The translations under genes and the position numbers were made by a program. From Acinetobacter rudis (GTDB lineage Bacteria > Pseudomonadota > Gammaproteobacteria > Pseudomonadales > Moraxellaceae), in contig NZ_BBRX01000031.1 in assembly GCF_000829675.1 (NCBI RefSeq), forward strand, positions 1 through 64,000: a stretch of DNA of 64,000 nucleotides, given 5' to 3'. This document shows positions 35,739 to 44,633 of the stretch, one piece after another. The notes below the pieces were generated by a model. That model was not told the DNA's origin and searched no databases. It saw only the letters and a program-made list of their open reading frames with translations. Each line of letters begins with the position of its first letter. Within the stretch, counting starts at the first letter, position 1.

Positions 35739-36650
35739 TTATTGCACATAACGTTTTTTATCTTGTTGTCTACTTGCCCGTAAGCTTGGATAAAAGTACA
35801 CAACCACACCACAGATTAAAATGACTGCACCTAAAAACACCCAAACACTCGGTATTTCTGCATTGAGAATTGCACCAAAAAACATGGCTAACATCGGTGT
35901 CATTACTGTTGTCAACGACAAGGTGCTGGCAGGGATATTTTGTACCAGCTTAAAATAACAAAACATTGCGATGAGTGAAGCCATCACCACGGTATAAAGC
36001 AGAGCGAGGATACTTTTCATCTCTGGCATATGGGTAGGTGCCAAATGCCAAATAAAGGGAATTATTGCTGATGCAACCAAAGTTGAAACGAAAATCGACC
36101 CTGTCGCCTGAGCCATAGGTTCAATCTGTGCATTCACTTTTTTTACCCAATAAATCGACAGTGCATAATTAAATACGCTGATGAGCATTAGTATGATGCC
36201 AATTGGATGTACATGTTGTCCTTGGCCACCGCTCATGCAAATAATACCCAGACCAACGATTGCCATGGTCATACCAAACCACTGAATCCATTTTAAACTT
36301 TGGCCAAAGGCAAAACGTCCAATTAAACCGGCCATAATCGGTGCCAGCCCAAACATTAATGCCAATACACCTGAACTGAGATAATCTGTTGCCGCATAAG
36401 TAAAGAGCTGTGAACCAATCAAACTAAAAGCACCAGCAACATAACTATGTAAAGCCTGTCGGTTTACCGGTAATTTAATTTTCAGTATGAGCAAGAGTAA
36501 ACTTGATAAAAACAAGGCGATGAAAAAACGAATCACCAAAGCCCAGTACAGATTGATATCCTCAACACTCCACACAATTGCAAGTGGCGTAGTTGACCAG
36601 ATAAATACCAGTAAGATATATGTCAGGATAATATTTAATGAAGATGGCAT
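35739..36650 (-). CDS. EamA-family (DMT) transporter
   Basis: A 303-residue inner-membrane protein with about ten helices in two EamA repeats (~5-140 and ~150-290), typical of drug/metabolite transporters of the RhaT/YdcZ type. The first repeat starts ILTYILLVFIWSTTPLAIVW, and AGLIGRFAFGQSLKWIQW closes its second-to-last helix. I use the ATG at 36650 with AGG nine bases upstream; a TTG three codons earlier is possible. It starts 15 bases after the yaiI-type gene stop, so they are co-transcribed. Substrate unknown. Confidence 0.87.
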   Translation of the reverse strand: MPSSLNIILTYILLVFIWSTTPLAIVWSVEDINLYWALVIRFFIALFLSSLLLLILKIKLPVNRQALHSYVAGAFSLIGSQLFTYAATDYLSSGVLALMFGLAPIMAGLIGRFAFGQSLKWIQWFGMTMAIVGLGIICMSGGQGQHVHPIGIILMLISVFNYALSIYWVKKVNAQIEPMAQATGSIFVSTLVASAIIPFIWHLAPTHMPEMKSILALLYTVVMASLIAMFCYFKLVQNIPASTLSLTTVMTPMLAMFFGAILNAEIPSVWVFLGAVILICGVVVYFYPSLRASRQQDKKRYVQ

Positions 36651-36665
36651 ATGCGACAACCTATC

Positions 36666-37139
36666 CTAAAGTGCATTTAATTTGCGTTTTTGCTTTAGGA
36701 TTGTTTGATCCAAACTACTAGAAAACTCTCGTTTATCACGCTCTGAAATCGGTGGTGGCCCGCCTGTTTGTACACCTGCACCGCGCAAGGTATCCATAAA
36801 ATCCCTGAGATGTAAACGTGCCTTAATATTCGCCACTGTGAACACTTCACCGCGTGGATGTAAGGCAATTCCACCTTTTTCGATCACTAAAGCAGCAAGC
36901 GGTATGTCTTGTGTAATGACAATATCATTACTTTGCATGCGATCGACAATCTCTTGATCGGCCTGATCAGCCCCTGCAAGTACTTGTAAAAAATGAATAC
37001 GTGTTGACGTACGAATCCCTATCGGTTGATTCGCAACAAAGGTAATATCGAGTTGATATCGATCTGAAGCACGCAAAATAATTTCACGTAATATCTTGGG
37101 TAATGCATCTGCATCAACCCAAAGTTTAAATGGCAACAC
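36666..37139 (-). CDS. YaiI/YqxD (DUF188) family protein
   Basis: A 157-residue protein of the UPF0178 family, a PIN-like/NYN fold. The signature regions are [45 protein letters not shown] and the closing [21 protein letters not shown]. Its Asp residues (VDAD at ~8-11, TQD, and others) suggest a metal site, so a nuclease role has been proposed, but function is not established. It starts with GTG at 37139 behind an AAGG ribosome site; no usable ATG is nearby. Confidence 0.9.
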   Translation of the reverse strand: MLPFKLWVDADALPKILREIILRASDRYQLDITFVANQPIGIRTSTRIHFLQVLAGADQADQEIVDRMQSNDIVITQDIPLAALVIEKGGIALHPRGEVFTVANIKARLHLRDFMDTLRGAGVQTGGPPPISERDKREFSSSLDQTILKQKRKLNAL

Positions 37140-37387
37140 TACAGTACCTTGTATTGAGTAAGATGCTTAGTGTAACAAAGATTCTGGCTAAACACTGTGC
37201 TTGGCATGACAAAACTATGGATTTCATCATGATGCATTAAACTCATCTTGAAATTAAAAAATAGCATCATTTGATGCAAAAATTACACAAACGCAGAATA
37301 ATCTGCAGTAAATTTAATTAACACCTTGAAATTTACAGATTACCCTCGATTAATAGTCACATGTTATTTAGGTTTTAATGCACGCAT

Positions 37388-38335
37388 ATGAACAATCAAA
37401 ACAAACCAGAAATTATTATCATAGAAGATCAAAACTTTGGCAGTCATATTGAGCATTGGAGCTTACTTTCCCCCCAAGCAACGACTGATGTTCCTAAATG
37501 GCTGGGCATGGCACTTGATGCACCAATTATGCCTATGGGTTTGTGTGAAAAAGAATGTGATATGGACCAACACATGTGGTTGATTCAGGGTCCAAGCCAT
37601 GCTGAAGTGATGTTTAACCAAATAGTCAGCGTAGAAAATAATAAACCTAAGGCTGTAAAAACCGCTTTTCCTAGTTTCCATAGCCCATATAACTGTAATG
37701 CTAAAATTAGCCGTATTATTAGCTGTAAATCTAATACACAAGCAGTATTACAACTTCAACTTGGTCCAAATAGTACGGTGTATGCATTTGACCAACTTTA
37801 CAGCGTTAATCACGACTTTTACCAAGCCGATGAAGATTATCAAGTTCAACTCAATGGCTGGGCCTATGCCTTAGAGAAAGTTTCGGATCATGACAGTATC
37901 GTCGTGGATGACCCTGCTTCTATTCGCCATCATCACGCATTAAACGATATTTTGGCTGAGCACGATGGTGTTAGCCCAGATAACCTTCAAGAGCTTATTG
38001 ATGCTTGGCAACCTAAAACAGCAGAAGAGCTTGAACCAGTCACTGTCGATTTCTCTAAAATGGTGGCGTATTTATATGGCGAGACTTTGGGTCAAGAAGA
38101 TGAAGCTTGGTTTCAAGGTAAGATCGTGGGTAAAACCAACATGCCATTTATGCAGCAAAACTTTACGCTGTATGATGTCACTTTATTTCTAGAGCCTGAT
38201 CAACCTGCAACGTTGATTCGTATTGCGACACAAGAGCCAGAACTTCAAAATTTCGAAATCGGTCAATATATCCGTGGCAATATCTGGGTTCAGGCAACGA
38301 TCCACTCGCTTGCAGAACAGCGCAGCCCAGAATAA
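37388..38335 (+). CDS. conserved-looking protein of unknown function
   Basis: A 315-residue acidic protein without signal peptide or membrane segment. The N-terminal half holds seven of its cysteines (GLCEKECDMDQH, SPYNCNAKI, IISCKSN), suggesting a possible metal site. The region ~150-170 (DEDYQVQLNGWAYALEKVSD) and the C-terminal part (QNFEIGQYIRGNIWVQATIH) look like beta-barrel strands. I do not recognise the family. The frame has ordinary codon use, an ATG and a terminator at its end, so it is a real gene. It stands alone. Confidence 0.75.
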   Translation: MNNQNKPEIIIIEDQNFGSHIEHWSLLSPQATTDVPKWLGMALDAPIMPMGLCEKECDMDQHMWLIQGPSHAEVMFNQIVSVENNKPKAVKTAFPSFHSPYNCNAKISRIISCKSNTQAVLQLQLGPNSTVYAFDQLYSVNHDFYQADEDYQVQLNGWAYALEKVSDHDSIVVDDPASIRHHHALNDILAEHDGVSPDNLQELIDAWQPKTAEELEPVTVDFSKMVAYLYGETLGQEDEAWFQGKIVGKTNMPFMQQNFTLYDVTLFLEPDQPATLIRIATQEPELQNFEIGQYIRGNIWVQATIHSLAEQRSPE

Positions 38336-38349
38336 CTTTAGATAAAAAG

Positions 38350-38400
38350 ACTGCTGTTATCTCATTTGCCGATGCTTAATGGCTTTTAACAGCAGTTTTA
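38350..38400 (+). terminator. terminator after the 37388 gene
   Basis: ACTGCTGTTA / TAACAGCAGT perfect ten-base arms around a 27-base loop, followed by TTTTA, about 15 bases after the stop. Confidence 0.7.
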
Positions 38401-38804
38401 TATTCATTCATTTGATTGTTGCTTAAACCGCCGAGGGATTTAAACCACAGTCTAGGTATTCCTATAAGTTTAACGCAATCTCCAATACAGCATACTCATT
38501 GTTATTCATTTGTTATGGCTGATTGACTCATTATTATTTAAATCAGACTCCCTTGATTAGAGATTGTCCAATTAACTTATATTAACATTTTACCCACAGT
38601 TAAGCCTAAACACAGCACTTCATTTAGCTCACTTACTTTTTATACATTATTGCATTATTAGGACTTTCCTAAATCATCAATATATAAAATACTCCGATTA
38701 TATCTTGGACTTGATTTAAACCTTTTTGTTTTAAAACCGAATAAATAGTACATGTAATTTCTTATTTATATCAATTATTACAATACTTTAATCATGATAT
38801 TTAT
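38401..38804. other. AT-rich intergenic region (left part)
   Basis: Non-coding, AT-rich. It contains one DnaA-box-like nonamer, TTACCCACA at 38590-38598 (one mismatch to TTATCCACA), in the same direction as a perfect box at 38900. Nothing else recognised. Confidence 0.4.
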
Positions 38805-38833
38805 TTGGATAAAAGCTTATTTTACAGTACAAT
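38805..38833 (+). promoter_or_regulatory. sigma70-type promoter candidate in the long spacer
   Basis: TTGGAT (38805-38810) and TACAAT (38828-38833) are separated by exactly 17 bases. It could serve the small RNA candidate that follows or the 50-residue membrane peptide at 39095. Confidence 0.4.
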
Positions 38834-38839
38834 CTCCTG

Positions 38840-38968
38840 CCTTTTGATCATTAGTCTTAGCAAAAAAAATTGATCAAGATATTCTACATTACAAAAGACT
38901 TATCCACAGTTTTTAATTTAATTGTTTGTATTTGAATTTAAAATCTACCATTTTTAAATTCAAATTTT
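38840..38968 (+). ncRNA. candidate small RNA
   Basis: A transcript from the promoter at 38805-38833 would run about 125 bases to a 13-bp perfect inverted repeat (TTTGAATTTAAAA at 38931, TTTTAAATTCAAA at 38952) followed by TTTTAT. The region has no open frame of note. The hairpin is very AT-rich, so its strength as terminator is doubtful; an attenuator or leader for the gene at 39095 is the main alternative. No family recognised. Confidence 0.25.
38900..38908 (+). promoter_or_regulatory. perfect DnaA box
   Basis: TTATCCACA exactly matches the strong DnaA nonamer. A near match in the same direction lies about 310 bases upstream (38590). A single box is expected to occur by chance several times per genome, so a replication-control role is only a possibility. 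Confidence 0.35.
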
Positions 38969-39094
38969 ATAGATAATTGATAATGTTATTTATAGATTAA
39001 ATTTAAGTTAGTACTTTATTTAATCTAATTATTATGATAAAAGTACATCAAACCAAATACCTTACACACAATAATTTATTACTTAGGTTTAGTG

Positions 39095-39247
39095 ATGAAA
39101 ATTATACCCGAACACTCGACTAGTCTAATTCATCAAGAAAATGGCTTCCGCATAAGATTGGATGCTGGCGCATGCTGCTTTTTTATACTCGGTATGTTTC
39201 TTAGCGCGGTGATCTTTCACCAAATCAGTTTATTTGCTCACTTTTAA
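39095..39247 (+). CDS. small membrane peptide, 50 residues
   Basis: ATG at 39095 with TTAGG about ten bases upstream; stop TAA at 39245-39247. The product begins MKIIPEHSTSLIHQENGFRI, a polar stretch of about 28 residues, and ends with one hydrophobic segment (CCFFILGMFLSAVIF) and a short HQISLFAHF tail. It would be a bitopic small membrane protein. A terminator lies 14 bases past the stop, which supports a real transcription unit. No family recognised. Confidence 0.5.
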   Translation: MKIIPEHSTSLIHQENGFRIRLDAGACCFFILGMFLSAVIFHQISLFAHF

Positions 39248-39260
39248 AATCATCGAAAGT

Positions 39261-39293
39261 AAAAAAACCTCAGTATTTAACTGAGGTTTTTTT
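39261..39293. terminator. bidirectional terminator between small peptide gene and serC
   Basis: AAAAAAACCTCAG / CTGAGGTTTTTTT with a seven-base loop; A- and T-tracts on both sides let it work for the + strand small gene and the - strand serC. Confidence 0.85.
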
Positions 39294-39309
39294 ATTCATT
39301 TTCGGTGAC

Positions 39310-40389
39310 TTAACCGTGGCGTTTAACAAAGCCATCCATAAAGTCAACCAATGCTTGCACCCCTTCAAGTGGCACAGCATTATAAATACTTGCACGCATA
39401 CCACCGACAGAACGGTGACCTGCCAAGTTCAATAAGTGATGTTCTTCAGCCTCTTTAAGGAACAATTTTTCTAAATCAGCATTAGCTAAAGTGAATGGTA
39501 CGTTCATTAATGAGCGGTTAGGAACAGCAATTGGGTTGTTATAAAAATCACTTGCATCGATATAACCATAAAGTAACTCAGCTTTTGCTAAATTGATCTT
39601 ATGAATTGCATCAACCCCACCCTGCTCAAGTAGCCATTCAAAAACTAAACCTGCTAAGTACCAAGCATAAGTAGCTGGGGTATTCACCATAGAGTCATTT
39701 TTAGCTTGCGCAGAATATTTTAAAATACTCGGAATTTCTGGTTTTGCTTGATCCAGTAAATCTTCACGAACAATAACAATAGTTAAACCAGCTGGCCCAA
39801 TATTCTTTTGAGCACCAGCGTAAATTAAACCAAATTTACTTACATCAAGTGGAGCAGATAAAATACTTGAAGATAAATCAGAAACTAAAGGAGCTTGTAC
39901 ATTTGGAATATCTTTAAACTGTATCCCACCAATAGTTTCATTTTCAGCATAATGCACATAAGCAGCATCAGCTGACAAGTTCCATTCCTGTTCTGGTTTG
40001 ATTGCAAACTTTCCATCAATTTGCGTTGCCGCTTCAACGGTATGAATATCACCATAGCGCTGTGCTTCTTTTAACGCTTTTTCTGACCAAATTCCTGTAT
40101 GAATATAGTCAGCTTTATTGTTTTTACCCAATAAATTCAATGGAATTGCCGAAAACTGTAATGAAGCCCCACCTTGTAAGAACAACACTTTATAGTTTTC
40201 TGGAATATTCATAAGCTTACGTAAATCAGCTTCTGCCTTAGCCGAAACGGCAACATAGTCTGAACTACGATGGCTCATTTCCATGATGGAGACGCCCTTA
40301 CCCTGCCAATCCAACAGTTCACGTTGAGCTTTTTCTAATACAGCAGTTGGTAATGCAGCAGGACCAGCACAGAAATTGTACGCGCGCAT
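39310..40389 (-). CDS. serC: phosphoserine aminotransferase
   Basis: A 359-residue PLP enzyme of serine and pyridoxal-phosphate synthesis, converting 3-phosphohydroxypyruvate to phosphoserine with glutamate. The start is the ATG at 40389 (MRAYNFCAGPAALP), preceded by AGGGA; an in-frame ATG 60 bases upstream is not conserved sequence. MSHRSSDY and FLQGGASLQFSAIPLNL are substrate and cofactor regions; the PLP lysine is in YAGAQKNIGPAG; the C-terminal HRSVGGMRASIYNA is intact. Confidence 0.96.
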   Translation of the reverse strand: MRAYNFCAGPAALPTAVLEKAQRELLDWQGKGVSIMEMSHRSSDYVAVSAKAEADLRKLMNIPENYKVLFLQGGASLQFSAIPLNLLGKNNKADYIHTGIWSEKALKEAQRYGDIHTVEAATQIDGKFAIKPEQEWNLSADAAYVHYAENETIGGIQFKDIPNVQAPLVSDLSSSILSAPLDVSKFGLIYAGAQKNIGPAGLTIVIVREDLLDQAKPEIPSILKYSAQAKNDSMVNTPATYAWYLAGLVFEWLLEQGGVDAIHKINLAKAELLYGYIDASDFYNNPIAVPNRSLMNVPFTLANADLEKLFLKEAEEHHLLNLAGHRSVGGMRASIYNAVPLEGVQALVDFMDGFVKRHG

Positions 40390-40754
40390 GATGTTTCCCT
40401 TTTTGAAAGTGAAATGAACGAGAAGATGGCATTTAAGCATATAATCCATATCGATGCATTATGTAAAACAAGGATTGATAGCGATTATTTTTATATAGAA
40501 TATAGCGTCACTTTATTTAGCCAATAAAATAAGCTAACTGATTTGATTTTTACTGGATTTTAGCATAACGTTCACTATAAATTTTCTTTAAAATAATCGT
40601 GATCTTTTGCTTTTCATTCTAAACAATATGACTCATCTCTATTTATATAAGTCATAAATACGTTCTTTATATTTATGATGGGTTTTTATCTATATTTAAT
40701 ATTGTCCTTAGGTCAAATAAGCTTGATCACTTTGTTGTATTCGAGACCACGTTG
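40390..40754. other. divergent promoter region serC / exporter operon
   Basis: About 365 AT-rich bases between the divergent serC and TolC-family genes. No open frame with ribosome site, no hairpin with T-run. Both promoters must lie here; I cannot choose a convincing -35/-10 pair. Confidence 0.45.
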
Positions 40755-42263
40755 ATGCAAAGCCAAAGCCCTTTATATAGATCACTGTCTAGCTTTTCAA
40801 TTATTCACTGGATTCAACACTACTCACGACCATTACTCTGCATTTGCAGTGGATTTTTTATGGTCCACCCTTTACAAGCTAAAAATTTAAGCTATGCGGA
40901 AGCGGAACAACAGTACCTCAGTGGTTCTTACAGTACAATGGCACACCAAGCCTTACAACAAGCGAGTGAACTTGAGGCACAAGCAGTCAAAAATTTAGGG
41001 ATGCCACGTGTTGATCTTAATGTTCGCGCTTATGCCTTTCAAAGTAAGGTAGATGTCCCTTTAGACTCTTTTAAAAACAATATTGAAAACTCACTAAGTA
41101 ACAGCATTAATCAAAATGTTGATCAGTGGCCGAACCTACCAGACGATATGAAAGGTCCAGTCAAAGATCAATTACAACAAGGCCTACAAAGTGGCCTAGG
41201 TATGATTCCGAATAATGCGAAATTTACCATTGAAGATCAGACCATCCGCCCAACCATTTCGGTCTTAATGCCTTTGTATACAGGTGGTTTTACCTCAACA
41301 ACCAAAGAAATGGCACAGTTAAAGTCAGCACGCAGTCAACTCAATAGTCAACAACAAGAAAACATTCAGCGTTATGAGCTAATCCAAGCCTATTTTGATG
41401 TGCAGCTACAACATAAATTATTACAAGCAAATCAATCTAATTTAGCAACGACCTCTAAGCATTATCAAAATGCCTTAAAACTTGAACAACAAGGGTTTAT
41501 TAGTAAAGGCCAACGTATGCAATTTGAGGTTGTTAAAAACAATGCTCAACGTAATTTACAAAGTACCCAAGCTGATCTGTCAAGCAGCGTATTTAAACTT
41601 AGCAACCTACTACAACAAAATACTGTAGATCAACTTAGCACCCCTCTCTTTATCAATACAGCACATGATCAATCACTCACAGCGCTATTAAACAGCTTTC
41701 CAGAACATTCAGCTTTGATCCGTAAAATGCAGATGGATACACGATTAGCAGATGCAAATGTCGAATTACAACATGCCTCAAAACGACCAAGTGTTTTTGC
41801 ATTTGGTGAATATGGCCTAGACAGTGACCACAATTGGATTGTGGGTGTTGCTGCTCGTTATAATTTATTTTCTGGTATCGATAAAAATAAAAATATCAGA
41901 GCTGCAGAGTTACAACGTCAAGCAGCTGAATTACTGACTTCACGGACCAAGCAAGAAACTGAGAATATGATTTATCGTGCCTATAACGAGTTGCAAAGTG
42001 CACAGCAAAGTCATGTTTTGCTACAACAAAATATTAAGGCAGCGCAAGAAAACCTACGCATTCAAGAACTGTCTTTTAAAGAAAGTATGGGGACAGCAAC
42101 TCAAGTCATCGACGCCCAAAACATGCTCAATGCCTTAGAAAGTGAAACTGCCTTAAATGCCTATCGCTATATTTTGGCACTTGCCACTTTACTCGAAAGT
42201 CACGGTTCAATTGAGCAGTTTCAGAACTACGTAAATCAACCTAATACGATGTATATTCGTTAA
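40755..42263 (+). CDS. TolC-family outer membrane efflux protein
   Basis: A 502-residue outer-membrane factor, giving the exit duct of a tripartite exporter. A signal peptide-like stretch (~22-45, ending LQAKN) follows a polar N-terminus. The mature part has the long alpha-helical repeats of TolC: LSYAEAEQQYLSGSYS and HQALQQASELEAQAVKNLG in repeat one, and VELQHASKRPSVFAFGEYG with LRIQELSFKESMGTATQVID in repeat two, the latter a strong family motif. The ATG at 40755 is used; a TTG one codon earlier is possible. First gene of a four-gene operon. Confidence 0.88.
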   Translation: MQSQSPLYRSLSSFSIIHWIQHYSRPLLCICSGFFMVHPLQAKNLSYAEAEQQYLSGSYSTMAHQALQQASELEAQAVKNLGMPRVDLNVRAYAFQSKVDVPLDSFKNNIENSLSNSINQNVDQWPNLPDDMKGPVKDQLQQGLQSGLGMIPNNAKFTIEDQTIRPTISVLMPLYTGGFTSTTKEMAQLKSARSQLNSQQQENIQRYELIQAYFDVQLQHKLLQANQSNLATTSKHYQNALKLEQQGFISKGQRMQFEVVKNNAQRNLQSTQADLSSSVFKLSNLLQQNTVDQLSTPLFINTAHDQSLTALLNSFPEHSALIRKMQMDTRLADANVELQHASKRPSVFAFGEYGLDSDHNWIVGVAARYNLFSGIDKNKNIRAAELQRQAAELLTSRTKQETENMIYRAYNELQSAQQSHVLLQQNIKAAQENLRIQELSFKESMGTATQVIDAQNMLNALESETALNAYRYILALATLLESHGSIEQFQNYVNQPNTMYIR

Positions 42264-42282
42264 TGAATGCTGGAGATCAGAC

Positions 42283-43491
42283 ATGACACAAGCATCCTCT
42301 CGCGATCAAAACTCTACTCCAACAGCAGATGATCAACCTACCCAATCAGGTCAAACAGCAGCAGTCAATTCCACTGAACCAGATGTGACGACGACAGAGA
42401 ACTCAACGGATCAGACCAAAAAAACTGTAAGCAATGAACCCAATACAAAAACATCAACCTCAGAACCCGGTGCTCCATCTGCGTCTAATCCATCTGAACC
42501 TAGGTCAGCTAAAATTAAGAAATTGATTTTACTCCTAATCGTTCTCGCACTTTTTACCTTAGTTGCTTTTGGACTTTGGAAAAGCTACCAACCGCAGTGG
42601 GTTGAATTACAAGGACGAGTTGAAGCTGAAACAGTACATGTCAGCACTAAATTACCGAGTCGTATCGAAGAGTTTCTAGTCAAAGAAGGTCAAATGGTCA
42701 ATAAGGGCCAATTGCTTGTTCGCCTACATAGTCCTGAAATTGAAGCAAAAAAACAACAATCACTGGCCAGCTTGCAAGCAACTATGGCATTACAATCCAC
42801 TGCTGAGCGAGGATCCCAGCAGGAAAATATTGAAACCCTCTATTCAAATTGGCAGAGTTTAAAGGCTCAAGAAAATCTCGCTCAAACCACCTATCAACGG
42901 GGTGCCAAGCTATATCAAGAAGGCGTGATTTCAAGACAACGTCGTGATGAAATGCAAGCTGCTGCCATTTCAGCACAGCAAATGAGCATGGCAGCTTATC
43001 AACAATATGCCCGTGCCAAACGTGGCAGTACTGTTGAACAAAAATCAACTGCCGATGCACAAGTTGAAATCGCTCAAGCCGCTGTCAATGAAGCCAGTGC
43101 TCTAGAAGCTGAAACCACCTTACGCTCTCCTGTTGATGGTCAAATTTCAAAAACCTATGGCAAAGTATCTGAATTTGTAGGAATAGGTGTACCCCTATTA
43201 AGCATTATTGAAAGTCAGCATGCATGGGTCAGTTTAAATGTTCGTGAAGACCAATATGCTCAAGTCTATCAGGCTAAAAGCTTAGAAGGCTTTGTGCCCG
43301 CGCTTAACCGTACGATTAACTTTAAAATCGATCATATTGAGGCTGAGGGTGAGTTTGCTACCATCAAAACTACAAGACAAACAGGTGGTTATGATATTCG
43401 AAGTTTTAAACTCCACTTAAGCCCTACTCAGCCTACTGCTGAGCTTAAAAGTGGGATGAGTGTATTATTTAAAGTTAAGGCCAAAGTTTAA
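42283..43491 (+). CDS. HlyD-family membrane fusion protein with long disordered N-terminus
   Basis: A 402-residue periplasmic adaptor. Residues 1-~76 are a Ser/Thr/Gln/Pro-rich, probably disordered cytoplasmic region, unusual in length. One membrane helix (81-98) follows, then the lipoyl-like half (VELQGRVEAETVHVSTKLP, VKEGQMVNKGQLLVRLHSPE), a helical hairpin (~145-250), the other lipoyl half (TLRSPVDGQISKTYGKVSEF) and a beta-barrel. Behind a TGGAG ribosome site 19 bases after the TolC gene. Its stop overlaps the next ATG (TAATG). Confidence 0.88.
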   Translation: MTQASSRDQNSTPTADDQPTQSGQTAAVNSTEPDVTTTENSTDQTKKTVSNEPNTKTSTSEPGAPSASNPSEPRSAKIKKLILLLIVLALFTLVAFGLWKSYQPQWVELQGRVEAETVHVSTKLPSRIEEFLVKEGQMVNKGQLLVRLHSPEIEAKKQQSLASLQATMALQSTAERGSQQENIETLYSNWQSLKAQENLAQTTYQRGAKLYQEGVISRQRRDEMQAAAISAQQMSMAAYQQYARAKRGSTVEQKSTADAQVEIAQAAVNEASALEAETTLRSPVDGQISKTYGKVSEFVGIGVPLLSIIESQHAWVSLNVREDQYAQVYQAKSLEGFVPALNRTINFKIDHIEAEGEFATIKTTRQTGGYDIRSFKLHLSPTQPTAELKSGMSVLFKVKAKV

Positions 43492-44633
43492 TGTTTGCCA
43501 GCATGCTTCGAGAACTACGTTATCTAGCCAATCACCGTTGGGATCTGGCCATGGTAACGCTTGTTCCCTTGCTTTTGCTTATTATGCTTGCCAGCATGTT
43601 CTATCAGGGAAAAGCTGAGCATTTACCTATAGCTTTTGTTGATCAAGACCATAGTCAGCTCAGTCATGAAATTGAACATCGTCTGAGCTTAAATACAACA
43701 GTTGATGTTGTATTAAAAACAACGGACCTGACTGAAGTTGAACGTCAAATCAACCAAACTAAAATTTGGGGCTATGTCTATGTTCCAGAGGGTGCAGAAC
43801 AACGCTTAGTTCATGCAGATGATGCGGGTATCGCTATTGCCTATAACCTCAGTTATTTTAGTGTTGGTAATAGTATTTCATCAGCTATGTCACTTAGCAC
43901 ACTACAAGCGATCGCAGCCTATATGGGTGAAGATTATCTTGCACAGCACATTCCAGATATTAATATACCTACCGCACACGTTAAAATTTCACCCCTATAT
44001 AACCCAGGGCTCAATTATGAGTTTTATTTGCAGCCTCTCATGGTTCCTGCCATTTTGCATTTATTACTCTGTTGCTGTGTCGCATTTAGCATTGGACATC
44101 ATTACTTAAATTCGAAGCATTCATTGGCAGCGCCAACGACACTTGCGACAACCTTCAAAGAGTTAAATGCAAAGATTCTGGTTTATGTCCTGATTTTTTG
44201 TCTATGGACTTGGGCTTGGATGTACTGGATGGTGGTTATACGAGGTTGGTTCATTGCAGGACAACTCTGGATTATCTTAGTTGCACAGTTTGTATTTTAT
44301 TATGCCTATGCCTATATCAGTGCTTGTATTGTCTTGGCTACACGCAACTTAAGTAAGAGTTTTGGTGTGATTGCTGTTTATGGTGGCTCTTCTTTAAGCT
44401 TTGCGGGTGTTACCCTTCCCGTCAATAATGCGGTAGCTTTTACTCAAATTTGGGCTGACCTTATTCCTTATACTCCATATGCAAAATTGCAAACCCAACA
44501 ATGGGCAATGGCCAGTCCTTTGATGAGCTCCTTGCCACAATTGGGTATTATCGCGTTATTTCTATGTATTTTTGCTTTGCTTTGTGCATTACTAATTGCT
44601 AAATCGCTAAAACACAAGGAGCTCGTAACATGA
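43491..44633 (+). CDS. ABC-2 type permease, first subunit
   Basis: A 380-residue inner-membrane protein with one N-terminal helix (~18-38), a periplasmic domain of about 140 residues (LPIAFVDQDHSQLSHEIEH onward) and a C-terminal block of five or six helices (~185-375), the layout of YhhJ/YbhS-type ABC-2 permeases. It overlaps the HlyD gene by one base and the next permease by four (ATGA). No ATPase subunit is encoded in the operon. Substrate unknown. Confidence 0.85.
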   Translation: MFASMLRELRYLANHRWDLAMVTLVPLLLLIMLASMFYQGKAEHLPIAFVDQDHSQLSHEIEHRLSLNTTVDVVLKTTDLTEVERQINQTKIWGYVYVPEGAEQRLVHADDAGIAIAYNLSYFSVGNSISSAMSLSTLQAIAAYMGEDYLAQHIPDINIPTAHVKISPLYNPGLNYEFYLQPLMVPAILHLLLCCCVAFSIGHHYLNSKHSLAAPTTLATTFKELNAKILVYVLIFCLWTWAWMYWMVVIRGWFIAGQLWIILVAQFVFYYAYAYISACIVLATRNLSKSFGVIAVYGGSSLSFAGVTLPVNNAVAFTQIWADLIPYTPYAKLQTQQWAMASPLMSSLPQLGIIALFLCIFALLCALLIAKSLKHKELVT

